Shown in pieces: positions 20,797 to 32,193 of a stretch of 64,000 nucleotides of DNA. The DNA is from Haliotis asinina (Eukaryota > Mollusca > Gastropoda > Lepetellida > Haliotidae): NCBI RefSeq assembly GCF_037392515.1, contig NC_090282.1:26583554-26647553 (forward strand), given 5' to 3'. The number at the start of each line of letters is the position of its first letter. The stretch's first letter is position 1. The translations under genes and the position numbers were made by a program. The notes beneath the pieces were generated by a model. The model saw only the letters and a list, made by a program, of their open reading frames with translations. It ran no database searches and was not told the DNA's origin.

Positions 20797-23700
20797 CACA
20801 CAGAGAGAGAGAGAGTGAGAGTGAGAGTCTCCCCTACATTATAGCATGTAATAGTGCGGCTCAGAAATTATTGAAAACCGGACAGGTACGCCTAAGACTG
20901 GGGAAGATAGGAAAAAATGGAATCGAGAACCAGCATCTACTTACCCGAAACGGAATCGAATACCCGGAAATGCAAGGAATAGTCAATGTCAATTTTCTGA
21001 ATATTTACTGCTCATGCGCATATAAATAACAGTCGTTACTAATAAGCTCCATAAATCGGACAATACCAGTGATGTAAATGTATCTTACGTCAAAAATAAA
21101 AAAGACAAATTATTATCTGCCCTTGTCAGTAGAGTTCGCTCCTATACCCTGTACTCGATTCCTAGAAATAGGACTCGATATCAGTTGTACCCGACCCGGA
21201 TTCGAATACTCGAGTACCCGTCCCAGCCCTAATTACCTACACATCAATTAATAATTATAAAGTATTTTAAAGGTATCAGAAGTATCAATCGCCTTTGTCC
21301 AAATGTGATTTCATAAAAACAAGCAAATCCATCCGCACGGAAAGGCACCTACACACATCGGAAATATGGGCAGTAGCTTTTGATACTTGTGAGACCGTTA
21401 ATATACGATTTGTTAACTAGTGAGTGCTCAATTGTCCGGTTTTCGATCATACGCCGTATTTCTGTGATGCATCTTTACGTGTTATATACTATGGAGGCTG
21501 GATAGTATACCTGGGCTCAGTTAATCGATTTTGTGAGTCGCAATGGGGGTCTGTGAATGGAAGTACAATGAACAGCCACGCTCGAAGCAGGCACTGAAGG
21601 CTGTGAACTAACGTAAATTTGCACGTTTTTGTATTATGATATATAGTTAAGCTGAACTAAAGCAAAGCATGTACATATTTGCTCACAAACTGACAGAAAA
21701 TAATTACAAGAAATGTGGATTCGACCTCATTACAATAGTGATTACGTCACTATCTACAGCTTGTTGCTGACATATTTCGCCACCAACATCGGTGTGAACG
21801 GCCCTTGATCCAAATGTTTATTTCATTTTCTTTTAATATTAAAATATCATAAAAGCGTGAACCCGAGGAGACATGACATTCCATTAATCTAAAGTGTATT
21901 ACGTGTACATATCAATTGCAGATCATCATCCAACTTCTTTATAACTGTTAACTTACAAGGTGCCGAAGAAACCATCACTAAACAGCAACGCACTGCAGCG
22001 ACTTGATATTAAAGAATCTCTCTTTCTTCACTTCTTTGGAGTAGTATATTTGATTTACATAGTCTGTGCTTTCATTCATTTTCATGAGTATGTTTATTTT
22101 GTGTGTAGATGTTTTGCCCTGCAAACTATGATATTCATCATAGTCAGCGTTCTTGGATTAACAGGATCAGCTTCTCTAACAACACAGTTCTTGTTATGGT
22201 GCAAAAACCTGCAAACTACGTTCCCAAACGCAACCGAGTAAGTATATAAGACATTGTATCAACACACTAATCCCACTCGAATATATTAAATTTCAAACCC
22301 GTACGAGATCAACTGGAAAGGTGATTCTGGCACTAAGACACCGTTTACATTCGTATTCTCGTCACGATACGGCTGAAATATTGCTGATGTGACGTTAAGT
22401 ATTAACTCACTCACTCGTATTCAATGTGTACCGGTGGATGGGTAGTCGAGTGGTTATGCGTTCTCCCGACACAACGAAGGACCGGGTTCTGTAACCGATG
22501 CATGGGTACAGTCTACTCTATGTCAAACCTTTTCACTCACCCTTATTCATCTTAAAACATCTATGTAAAGGGTATATGATCCTGGTTTTATATTATTATT
22601 AAAGCGCTGTGATGTATTTCCTTGTGGGACAAGCCGGATCGTTCTGTGGGGTTAGTACTCACTTCCGAAAAAAAGACATATTAATGTTTTCACAAACAAT
22701 CAGGGTCGTTGCCTAGTAGTTAAAACTGGGCTTCTCAGCCTCCAAACGCAGGGTCCGACTCACATGTGGGTATAAAGTATGCACCCCATTTCTGCTGTCC
22801 CCGCCGTGAAGTTCCTTGAATATTGCTAAAACGGCGTAAAACTATACTCACCCACATGATTATCACCATGATAATTGTAGAGGTAACATTTCTCATCAGT
22901 GACTATTCAGAGCTAGAATTTTGTCTGAATCAGCGCTTTGTCCGAACTGGTTCATCAAAATGTTAAACAGCATCAGCATGCGTCTCGTTCAGTTTTTACC
23001 CCACATTAGCTGGGCCGAGGGTAGCCCTGTGGCTAAAGCGTTCGCATGTCACGCCGATGACCTGGGTTCGATTCCCGGTGGATGATGTTTGTGCCGTGAT
23101 ATTGCTGGAAGAGTTCTGAAAGCGTTTTCTCTCTCACTCTTATTGAGCTAACAATCAGTAATATTACCGATCTGTTCAGACGTCGTTCTTACAGCAATCA
23201 CTCAATGCTTCCTTTCCCCACGTCATATAAAATACTTCATTTCTTTTCAAGCATGCACGTCCTCATATTCTTCAGTGCGACGTTAAACCCAATTAATCCT
23301 CCTCCTCCTCCACACCCCCCACACCCCCCAACCCCCCGACATGTATTGTTCTTGACAAAACTATTAACACACCCCGTGGGTAAAATCAACATAGTCCATA
23401 CTTGATAACATTTAAGTGTAATTTGTTTCAGTTGTGAGATGGCAGCCAGTTTTTATGATAAAAACTTGGCATATGAGAAGCTCAACATGACGATGTATTA
23501 CAGAACGGAGATTATACAACAGGTCAGTACTGTAAGCAAAGGCAAACTGTTGCGCAAATTGCTTGCACAGCATAGAGAAAATGAACAGTCTTCTTACATG
23601 CGAGCAAAGCTTGGCACCGTACTTACCTTGCTTCGGTTCGAAAACTATTTTTCATGTCCAAATAAAATATCGCCACCATCAAAGACATACACTCATTTCT

Positions 23701-25026
23701 TCACTGGGTTGTGCTCTCACATTTCCAACCCCATGTTGACCAGTTACTCGCGTTGAAATATTTTTTATTCAACTTTTTAAGCGCAACTCGTGGTGTATCA
23801 GACCGTTCTTCGCCTCCATTCCCTCTTCCAGTTCAACGGGGTGAAAGAACAGGAGTGTATTGTTCCACATGGAAGACTTACAGTTATCTCCCCTGCTTCA
23901 TTCACCCATTACGCCAGAAGTGTTTTTTATGTAGAATAAATGTTACCAAAATTCTAACAATAGTGACGACAGTTGAGACAAATACAATCCAACAGGTTAA
24001 TGATAAAATTAAGCAATGTGGTATTTCTCAAAGTTTTTAATTTCTGCTTATTCCTGTTCTGTCACTCCGCTGAACCGGAAGCTAAGTAATGAAGGCGAAG
24101 AGCGATCTGAACACCTGGAGTGGCGCTTAAAATGTTGAATAAAACATATTTCACAGAGTAATTATTAAACATGGGGTAGGAAATCAGAGAGCACATCCAA
24201 GTAAGGAAATTGGAGTGTACCTTTGATGGTGGCGATATCTTATTTTGACATGAAAATATTTTTCGATCCGAAGCAAGGAAGTTGCTAAGGTTTGCTCGCT
24301 TCACTCGCATGTAAAAAGACTCGTCATATTCTTTATGCTGCGCAACCCCATTTGTTCTACAATTTGCCTGTGCTGTAACACACTTTACCGAAAAGAGACA
24401 CTTGGAAGTTATGTTGTATGTGACCTCGGACAGTCTGACGTCAAACGCAAAGACGCAAAACAAAATACTCACACACGCAGTAATGAATGTGGGATCACTG
24501 ACGTATAATTTTGGACCAAGGCTGATTATATTGAGATTAAATTTTTATCAAAGATAGTAAACTTCAAATACAAGGAAAATGGAGAGGAACAGAAAAACCG
24601 TGTAATCGTATTATATGTTACCGAACATCCAGGAAAACTCTTTCCAGTTGTGAAGGATAACCTTATAGCCTTTTATTCCCGTAGGAATAGGGAAATAACA
24701 ACATCAAGTGTAGAAAGAAAGAGATAGTACAGAAAATCTCAGAGTGATTGGATTTTCCCAAAGCGTTACACAGACATAACGTCACTCGGTTCTTTCGAAC
24801 ATCGTTATATCGTATTGGTCGTGATCGATACACGAGTGAGATGTCATGCTTCCAGAGTTGTACTTGGACCATCAGTTTCCTGAGTATGATCCTGTCGTTC
24901 ATCTACATCAGCCTCCTGTGCATCTCGGCAGAGCGACAAAACGACAGAACACGTGTGGTCTACGTGAGAAACGACGAACAACAGCCCCTCCTACCACTCC
25001 CGGGAGAAAGGGAGAGTTATTCATAG
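18923..25026 (+). CDS. TMEM179-like four-helix membrane protein, complete, five coding exons
   Basis: Exons are 18923-19087, 20519-20628, 22109-22237, 23432-23522 and 24856-25026 (TAG at 25024). They total 222 codons with the stop, 221 residues, and all phases close; TMEM179 proteins are about 220-235 residues. The ATG at 18923 is preceded in frame by TAG. Helices are near residues 12-36 (VTLLHFLTCLVAGFCILCVL), 60-86 (VVLYACGAISGYSILSFF), 98-122 (TMIFIIVSVLGLTGSASLTT) and 168-188 (WTISFLSMILSFIYISLLCI). Between helices 3 and 4 is an extracellular-type loop with WCKNL, N-glycosylation sequons NAT(132) and NMT(153), and AASFYDKN, which I align with the SAFYDQ stretch of vertebrate TMEM179. The tail is short and polar. 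The function of this family is not established. A claudin or tetraspanin is less likely: the claudin W-GLW-C-C and tetraspanin CCG motifs are missing. Confidence 0.85.
19115..19282 (+). repeat. SINE family A, full copy
   Basis: TTAGTCTAGTGGTTAAAGCG, TTCGCTTGTCACGCCG, CCCACATGGGTACAGCTTGT, GCCGTGATATGGCTGGAATA and GTAAAACTAAACTCACTCAC follow in order. It starts about 28 bases after the first exon of the TMEM179-like gene. Confidence 0.85.
20755..20828. repeat. Compound CA / GA microsatellite
   Basis: (CA)n passes into (GA)n, then a short CACA and a second (GA)n with GTGAGAGTGAGAG. It lies about 125 bases after the second exon of the TMEM179-like gene. Confidence 0.9.
22363..22560 (+). repeat. 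Two SINE family A pieces in tandem
   Basis: A tail piece (CACGATACGGCTGAAATATT to AACTCACTCACTCG, to about 22420) is followed by a head piece (GTAGTCGAGTGGTTATGCG, GACCGGGTTCTGTAACC, GCATGGGTACAG). Confidence 0.6.
22704..22855 (+). repeat. SINE family A copy
   Basis: GGGTCGTTGCCTAGTAGTTA, ACATGTGGGTATAAAGTATG, CCCATTTCTGCTGTCCCCGC and GGCGTAAAACTATACTCACC match head, body and tail. Confidence 0.75.
23011..23147 (+). repeat. SINE family A copy, middle shortened
   Basis: GTAGCCCTGTGGCTAAAGCG, TGTCACGCCGATGACC and GGGTTCGATTCCCGGTGG form a well-kept tRNA-like head, then GCCGTGATATTGCTGGAAGA and a TCTCTCTCACTC tail. Confidence 0.8.
23541..24368. mobile_element. Large inverted repeat (arms ~320 bp) in the last TMEM179-like intron
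   Basis: The left arm (23541-23858) and the right arm (24047-24368), read in reverse complement, match over their length. Shared words include TCGCCACCATCAAAG, GTGCTCTC, CCCCATGTT, TTTTATTCAAC, TTTAAGCGC and AGAACAGGA. By eye, identity is roughly three quarters to four fifths with several small gaps. About 190 bases separate the arms. The left arm begins 18 bases after the exon ending at 23522. It could be a foldback element or a pair of repeat copies inserted head-to-head. No transposase is visible. Confidence 0.75.
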
Positions 25027-26230
25027 AAATTGCCACTGTCTCGCAGATGTGTTGTACGTCATATAATGGCACTCTAGTAGTTGTACGGACATACTGGGTA
25101 GTTGTATAGACACCTTGAGTAGTTGTATGTGTCCGGTTATAGATTTGTGTTATAAAGGAGGGCAAGGTTGAAAACATGCTCGTCAGTCAGTGAATGTCTC
25201 ACTGGCAATAGTATTCTCGTAAATTGTCATGCCTTGCTTTAATATCGTACCTGTGAGATACAATGCTGAGGGAGTCTTCTTCATGATCAGGCATGAGCGT
25301 CTAGTCGTCTAAGATTGCCACAGACCCACAGCATGCTTTAGAAGTTCCTTCTGATTATGGTTCTAGGGCAGTAAAGTAAAGTTAGTCTCAGAATTATTCG
25401 TTGTAGTATAGCAGACTTAGAATGGGTTCTAGGGTGTTTCGCGCCATACTACGACACGTGGGTTTCCCCCAAACGGTAAACGTGTGAGCCAAGCATCGCT
25501 TTATCATTACAGCATCACTTCAATATGAAACTTGGAACTGAAATTCTGTTCAAGGTAGCATTAACCCCAAAAATTCCTGATGAAGTAAAGGTTTGGTGTC
25601 CAACTGTGATTTACGTTCTGTGTACACGATACTATTTCCAAACAATCTGTTCATATTTGTTCGGGAAGTGTATTTTACCGTTAGCTCCGAGCAGGCTTAT
25701 CATGTAGGCCACGGTAGTCTGTGATACTCTCCGTTTTGAACAATATTAATATTGTTTTTGAACAATGTGTTTTGCTGTACAGAAAGATATGCAGTAACTC
25801 CTCGCAGCACAGTCTGCTTAGGTCCGAAGTAGTTACATGGTTGCGGTGGCCCTTCCTTGCTTCATTCTGGCGAAGACCTTGGTCCAGTTTCACAAAACTA
25901 TCGCAGCGGTACTGCTGTCGTAACTCCCATACTGTAACTTAGACTGTAACATAGCTTTGTGATACACTAACGTTGTGAAACGGGGCCCTGGTGCCATCGC
26001 TGATTGTTAGCCATTGTAAATAGCTTTCGCCTAGTCGTAGCCTGTTGTGCCAAATGGAACATGTTTGGTAGAATATTTAAGACTGGTAAATCTTCTGATT
26101 TGTCTGACTAATTTATTGTAATGTCAATCTTTTCATTGATATATACGTCTCATGGCTTCCATATCTCAGGTGTTGTCTGCGGGAGTTCTGTGTTGTTTCT
26201 TCGTAATAAACTAATGAGAAATTCCAACCA
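25027..26230 (+). other. Probable 3' UTR of the TMEM179-like gene
   Basis: After the stop at 25026 no further exon was recognised. AATAAA at 26205-26210, in TCGTAATAAACTAATG, is the best poly(A) signal and would give a UTR of about 1.2 kb. That UTR would include the MITE-like piece at 25867-25990 and a short GTAGTTGTA triplication at about 25075-25130. Confidence 0.45.
25867..25990. mobile_element. MITE-like element with GGTCCAGTTTCACAAA / GTGAAACGGGGCCCTGG inverted ends
   Basis: TTGGTCCAGTTTCACAAAAC at the left is matched, inverted, by TTGTGAAACGGGGCCCTGG at the right. The inner part has CTGCTGTCGTAACTCCCATA. The same vocabulary (GGGCCCCGT, TGTCGTAA) occurs in the array at 945-1480. Confidence 0.6.
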
Positions 26231-26378
26231 CTTTTTCTGTGTTATTTGCAAGGGACATTAAGACATTGGAATACAAAGTAAGGATGAGGTAATATCAGAA
26301 ACAGGACTTATTTCGGTGTAGGTTAAAGGACAATGGATTTTTGTTTGATGTTTAACGCGGTACACAGTTGTCCAGGGC

Positions 26379-26475
26379 ATAAATTTTCGAAGCTCTCTTT
26401 GCGCTAAGAGAGTCGTAAGTTAATGTTAATGTATGGCACTTACGACTATCTTACGCACTTACGAAGAGAGCTTCC
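26379..26475. mobile_element. Small inverted repeat of the GTCGTAAG family
   Basis: CGAAGCTCTCTTTGCGCTAA followed by GTCGTAAGT pairs with ACTTACGACTATCTTACGCA and GAAGAGAGCTTC. The arms are about 35 bp with one small gap. Confidence 0.65.
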
Positions 26476-26484
26476 AAAACCTAT

Positions 26485-26655
26485 ACCCAGTTCTATGACA
26501 GTGGTCTGTAAATAATCTAGTAATGACCAGACAATCCAGAGATTGACACCATAAGTATCGATCTACGCAACTGGGATATGGTGTCAACTAAGTTAACGAT
26601 CCTGAACGCCCGATTCCGTTAGTCGCCTTTCACAAGGATGGGTTGACCAATTCTG
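26485..26655 (+). repeat. SINE family B copy, 5' and 3' shortened
   Basis: GTGGTCTGTAAATAATCTAG, ACCAGACAATCCAGAG, CGATCTACGCAACTGGGATA and CCGATTCCGTTAGTCGCC match family B in order. It abuts the GTCGTAAG inverted repeat. Confidence 0.75.
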
Positions 26656-27224
26656 TACAACCCTGATCATCAACAAGAATGGATGGTAAGCATATGTACA
26701 GGTGTGAGTCTGTACGGATTGAAACTATGGACAGAGGTTATTCGTAAGACATCCTAACAGTAACAAGAACCATCAGAAGAACTGTACCTCCTTCCTTGCA
26801 GTTATTGACATACCTATACTGGCGAAAGTTGACGACCCCTTAAATTTAATTTAATTTTTAAACATCACAGCTCAGTTGCCAAAGGTGATTAAGCTTTATC
26901 AAAGCACATTCGTGACATCCCTCACCACGGTATCCAGGGGGAACAATCCACCCCGTTTCAATCCATGTCAAAGACTATAACATCATCAAACTCCAAGTAC
27001 CAAACCTCATTAAAGACCCCCTACAATCAGTCAACCATGATCAAGGATATGAAATACCTTCTACTTGCCAATAGCTCAAAAAGGCTTCATCCAGTCATAG
27101 ATGCAAACTGCGGGTGAGGCCTTTTGAGTTAAGAGGAGAATATGTAGTCTCGTATATACAATAACATTTCAAATACGCTTTACGAATGTAATAATTGTTA
27201 CACATACCGGGTAAGAAAAGTGAC

Positions 27225-27465
27225 TTTATATTAGTTTTACGCCACTTGTAGCAATATTTCACCCGTATGGTGGCGGTGTGTAAGTAATCAGACAATCCAG
27301 TGATCACCAGCATGGACATCGATATACACAACTGGGACTGGGTTACGAGGACATGTGTCAACTACGTCAGCGAACCTGACCACCCGATCCGCTAGGCATC
27401 TCTTACGACAAACATGAGTTCCTGAAGATCAATTCTCACCATGATCTTCACGGATCTGGATTGTA
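27225..27465 (+). repeat. SINE family B copy
   Basis: TTAGTTTTACGCCACTTG, CAATATTTCACCCGTATGGT, CAGACAATCCAGTGATCACC and CGATCCGCTAGGCATCTCTT match family B. Confidence 0.75.
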
Positions 27466-29346
27466 AGAGTGTCTGTCTTGCCTCGTGGTCAGAGGCGACA
27501 AACAAGGATCAGGTGGTCAGAATTGACAATTTGAATGATTGCGTGTAATGACGTCTATTTATGAGGTGTGTTCAGAATATCAACCACTGTTGTTTCATTG
27601 CCTTGATACAACAGGTCGCCGTGATGTAACTTGATAATTGATATCTGTAGTTATAGACAACAAAAGCCATGTAATGTACTGTCCCTTGACTCTAGAAATG
27701 TTTTTCCATTTCATTTCTGTCAGTATTTGTAATGATGTGCATAACATCAAAGATACATGTATAGCGGTTTCTGACTTCAGACAAACGGTTAAAAAGACAA
27801 ATGAACTCACACCCCCATACTCTATAATGATGTGGTCACTCAAATGGTCTCAACACATATCAACAATTTCAAAAGGTTTTTTTTTTTTTTTTGTTTCGTA
27901 TTTTTCTATTTTACTGCTTTCCGTCATACACACAGATATATGTGCATTGCAGTTTGAACAATGAGTTGCTAGTCTTGTAACATTTATTAGATATTCATCG
28001 TGTGGCATTCTGGGAATTGGAGCTGGGGTTGAAAAAAAACAACACCCTAAATCTTCTCTGTCCAAAGCAGTACCCTAACGTATGGCTCGCTGGAGATGCC
28101 AAGAGTACTGGATAAAAACACGCTTTTTATGAAGAGACCGAAAAAAATATCAAACCCCTTCCCGTCCAAGAATGTACAATGCCTGAAGACCATATATGTT
28201 GCCCACAGTCATGATAGTGCTGGGAAATAACTAAAACCTGTGGAAAACTAATCTCACTCACGCACCTTCCCAGACTGACCGGTCACTCACTGTCCGTGGG
28301 AAGGTCTCTCCCACGTGTTCATAGTATTACCATAGTATGCATTCACATCGCGGCGACAGCGGAGATTCACCCCAGCTTCCTTCCACACCATGTCCTGCGA
28401 CCGACCTCACACATTCTGGTACAGGCCCGTCCGTCACTGAAGGTCAAAGCTGATGACACATCACCCATGTGAATATGAAGTACTTGACAATGCAATGATA
28501 CGGAAGTGAGAAAATCCGATTATAGACACACTCTCAAAAACCATCCCGTTACCGAACAAATCAGAAAAGTAAGATGCAAATTAGATATGGGAATAGCAGC
28601 AAGTTGTGCACTCGAACATCCGAGCTCATAATTAATCATCCGTTAAGTGATATGTGCACTTAAAAGTTTTGTTAAATATATTCAGAAATATGAGCACAGT
28701 ATCTGCAAAGAGTAATTTCAGCATGTAATTTTGATATATGAACATGCTATTAAAATGATCATTGGCTATCACTATTGGCAATATATACACATGGGGAAAA
28801 GTGCCGCAGCATGTATGACTTCTAACCACATATAGCCGTTTATATTCATGTCATAATTATGTTTGTTCGTAGGATTAGTTTTATCCTTCTGATGCTTCAT
28901 ATACTAAGGGAAAAAATAAGGGATCATCTGAAAGCACGAGTAATTTTCTGCTATGCGATACAAAGCTTGTATTGCAAGGAATATTGGTTGTCATCAGACT
29001 GTAAGCCGACTGGTCAGAAATCATTAGGAAACTGATAACGTAGGTTAACGCTGTGGGCGTTCGGGTCTACGACTGACAACTCCGATACCGAACTGTTTTG
29101 TTGCTCCACATTTCTATAGACGAAAATGCAAGGCAACAACTTGTTTGTGATTTCTAACCTCAAGAGTCGCCACGTCGTCTACTACACAGAGCATGTTTGG
29201 GACGAAATAGGTCGCAAGGTACGCCAGAAAGGTAGCCCAGTTCACAACCTTGAACAAATGTCAAGCAAGACCCCTATTAAGAATGAAACTAAACTGGGAA
29301 ATATTTCAACGATTTTCAAAATCAACGTTTGATGCAACCAATAAAT

Positions 29347-29443
<97 letters not shown>

Positions 29444-30480
29444 AGAAATGTTATCGCAAATGGGGGGGAGGTTACTACACCATGAAAAGTGTTGGATGTT
29501 GTGGTACTTCCTTTCTTAAGCACATGCGTATCCAAAACCAGGGTCTCCAGCGCAACAGTTGTGAAGTTTCAAGTTCGATGTGCCCTTGTGTTTATTTCTC
29601 ATCCTATCAGTAGCACTTTAACTGGTGAAGTCGACCTTGAAACATAAATGATATTCACAGATTGAGGAAATAACATGAATTCATTACTTGCGTCACACGT
29701 TATCAAATAACTTCAAACAGCTTTCGTGTTTCGCCGCCATGTGCACAACCCTGCGTCTAAAGTGACGACCTTATCTAAGAATTAGTGTTTAGGCGTTATG
29801 TTGTAAATGTTAACATTCGGAGGGAGCAGATAGTAAAACCAACAATGTTCTCTTTACATGATAACCCTAATTAACGCCTCCCCCTCGAATTCCTAGCACT
29901 AATGAACATTAGAGTTCGACCGCTTAATGACTTTACGACCCAGGCACATCCGCTCCCATTTTCCGCAACCCCCTGTACATGTCTGAGGCTCACCTCCCAT
30001 TACTCGGTGTGATTCACGAGTTTCGGAAAGGAAAACGTGGGTCGTACTTTGCTGTGGCATTGTGCTACAGTATATATTGACCGCAGTCAATCTGAACATA
30101 GGCCGTGGGATTTTAGTGATTGCTGCTCAATGCAGGACTGTGTAGAAAAGATTTCCCTAAAACTTGGAGCATGAACCACAGCTCGAATCATGCAACTGGG
30201 AAAAAACCGTTTCATCTGAATATTTGAACAAGTATCTAAGGGAGACCACTGCTGTTCTTTCCGAAGGATATTCATAAGAACCAGAGACTTGGTATTCTCT
30301 GTTAATTGGTTCTAACGGTTCCATAAATCCTGCAAATGGTGTGTAATGCAAGAGTAGTCCGCTGCTGTTTACAAACCACCGGTGCTGTTACAGATATAAA
30401 CGTCGACACATATTATGCCAATGCTCGCTTTGGAGTGACATCACGTTGAGATGAACGATACTTGGAAGATTTTGGAATAA
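27466..30480. other. Intergenic region between the TMEM179-like and Ig genes
   Basis: Apart from a T run near 27877-27892 and the (GT)n array at 29347-29441, I see no gene, repeat of known type or conserved motif. The last 100-300 bases probably contain the start of the Ig gene transcript, but no core promoter element stands out. Confidence 0.4.
29347..29441. repeat. (GT)n microsatellite, about 47 uninterrupted copies
   Basis: A pure GT run of about 95 bases. It is long enough to be highly variable between individuals. Confidence 0.97.
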
Positions 30481-30531
30481 CACGTTTTCTTTGACAGGTT
30501 AGGTAGTCATTCAACAATCAAAGCTACAAAG

Positions 30532-32152
30532 ATGGCTTCCACCGGTATGATAGTGTCTGTGTGTATGTGCATCATTGTTGGAGCGATGGAATTCTCTAGA
30601 GTCACCATAGGTAAGTGCACATCGACTGCTGTTTAAGATTCCCTGTCACTTGATAAAACTATCAAAAAGGTATAATAATACACATTCTATAATCAATCAA
30701 CCATTCACGAATTCACGAATGTGAAATAGTTCTGCAGTTTGTGGTTATTATCAAATGATTATGTTTATGATAAAAATATGATAACGATATTATGTAAAAG
30801 TATGGTATGTTCGCAAGATATGGGTTACTGGTTCGTGATCTTTTAAAGCTAACCCACCTGTCTTAAGAGTTCACCGTTCCAAACTGTTAGAGGAAATCCC
30901 GAATCCCGAATCCGTTTCTAACTTCATGTTACTAACTGTTAGACCGCGCCGTTTTAGTGTTCTGTAACTAGTTGTTTAAACAAAGCTCTGATGCATTGCT
31001 AGTTGTTATTCTGTCCATCGAGGTTTTTTTACATTATGTATAATGTATAAATATGTAACTTAATCCAATCACAGTATGGCTGAAATGCCGCCTTACTCAA
31101 TGTGTTCAGGGATAGTCAAATCGGTTTGATCATCTGTTTATCATACAAAGAATTGTTTTCAATTAACACATCTTCCGACGCCATTTTCAATTACGTAAAT
31201 AGTCTAAGATACAGGCGTGAATTATGATGTCAGGGATTTACAACAAACAATCTTTCAATCTCTGTGTATACACTCTCATACGTAACTATCAGCTGAAGTA
31301 GAAACACGCGGAGAAACCTGTGTAACGCTCGATATTTATCACATTAACTACACAGGAAAGGTAAACGATGGACAAACAAGGGAGATAATCGCTGGGCAAA
31401 GTGAAATTACCAGTGTTGATACGAAAGCTCACAAGATTACGTGTAAACGGTTAAACACACACGGTCCTCAGGTCAACAATTAAGCACTTGAGAGCATGCA
31501 GTGCTAACGCGCTTGATAGCTTATGAAGTAAACACCAATACACTCAATTAGCAGTTTTGAGAATCTTTTTTTCACGACATATTATTTAAATAATAACGTA
31601 GGTGGTCAAAATTGAACATATTTATTAACATGGTTCCATGCCTCTATCTGATGAAATATTAACAGTTTTTTTTTAAAATATATGTAGTAGTGAGTGTACG
31701 AATGAGTGGAACACATCACGCCATCAGGTGTATCAGTAGCAGCTACAAGACTGAGTGACAGGGTGGATGAAAGAGTGAGCGGGTTTGTGTGACACTGCCG
31801 TGAAAAGTGGGTTGGTCCTACCACGGCGAGTCAGATTGAGGTGGGAGCGCTTGTGCACGTTGTAGTAGATGATGCACCAGCAGTAGCAGTAACAGCTGTT
31901 GCAGTAGTAGTACAAACCGCGGCAGAGCAGCCGGAGCAGCAGTAGTAGAAGTAGTGATGCAGAAGTAGCACTGGGACCAACAGTAGTAGTAGTAGCGGTA
32001 GTAGCAATACCAATGGTAGTAGTAGTGGTGGTTGTAGTAACAGTACTAGTGACGGTAATAGTATTACTGGTGGTAGTAGCAGTAGTATTGACGGTAGTAG
32101 CAGGTGTAGTAATAGTAGCGGTAGTAGCAGTAAAAGTAGTTACAGTAGTAGT

Positions 32153-32193
<41 letters not shown>

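Noticed and set aside
29242-29535. Open frames reading Thr-His or Val-Cys repeats
   Set aside because: They are produced by the (GT)n microsatellite.
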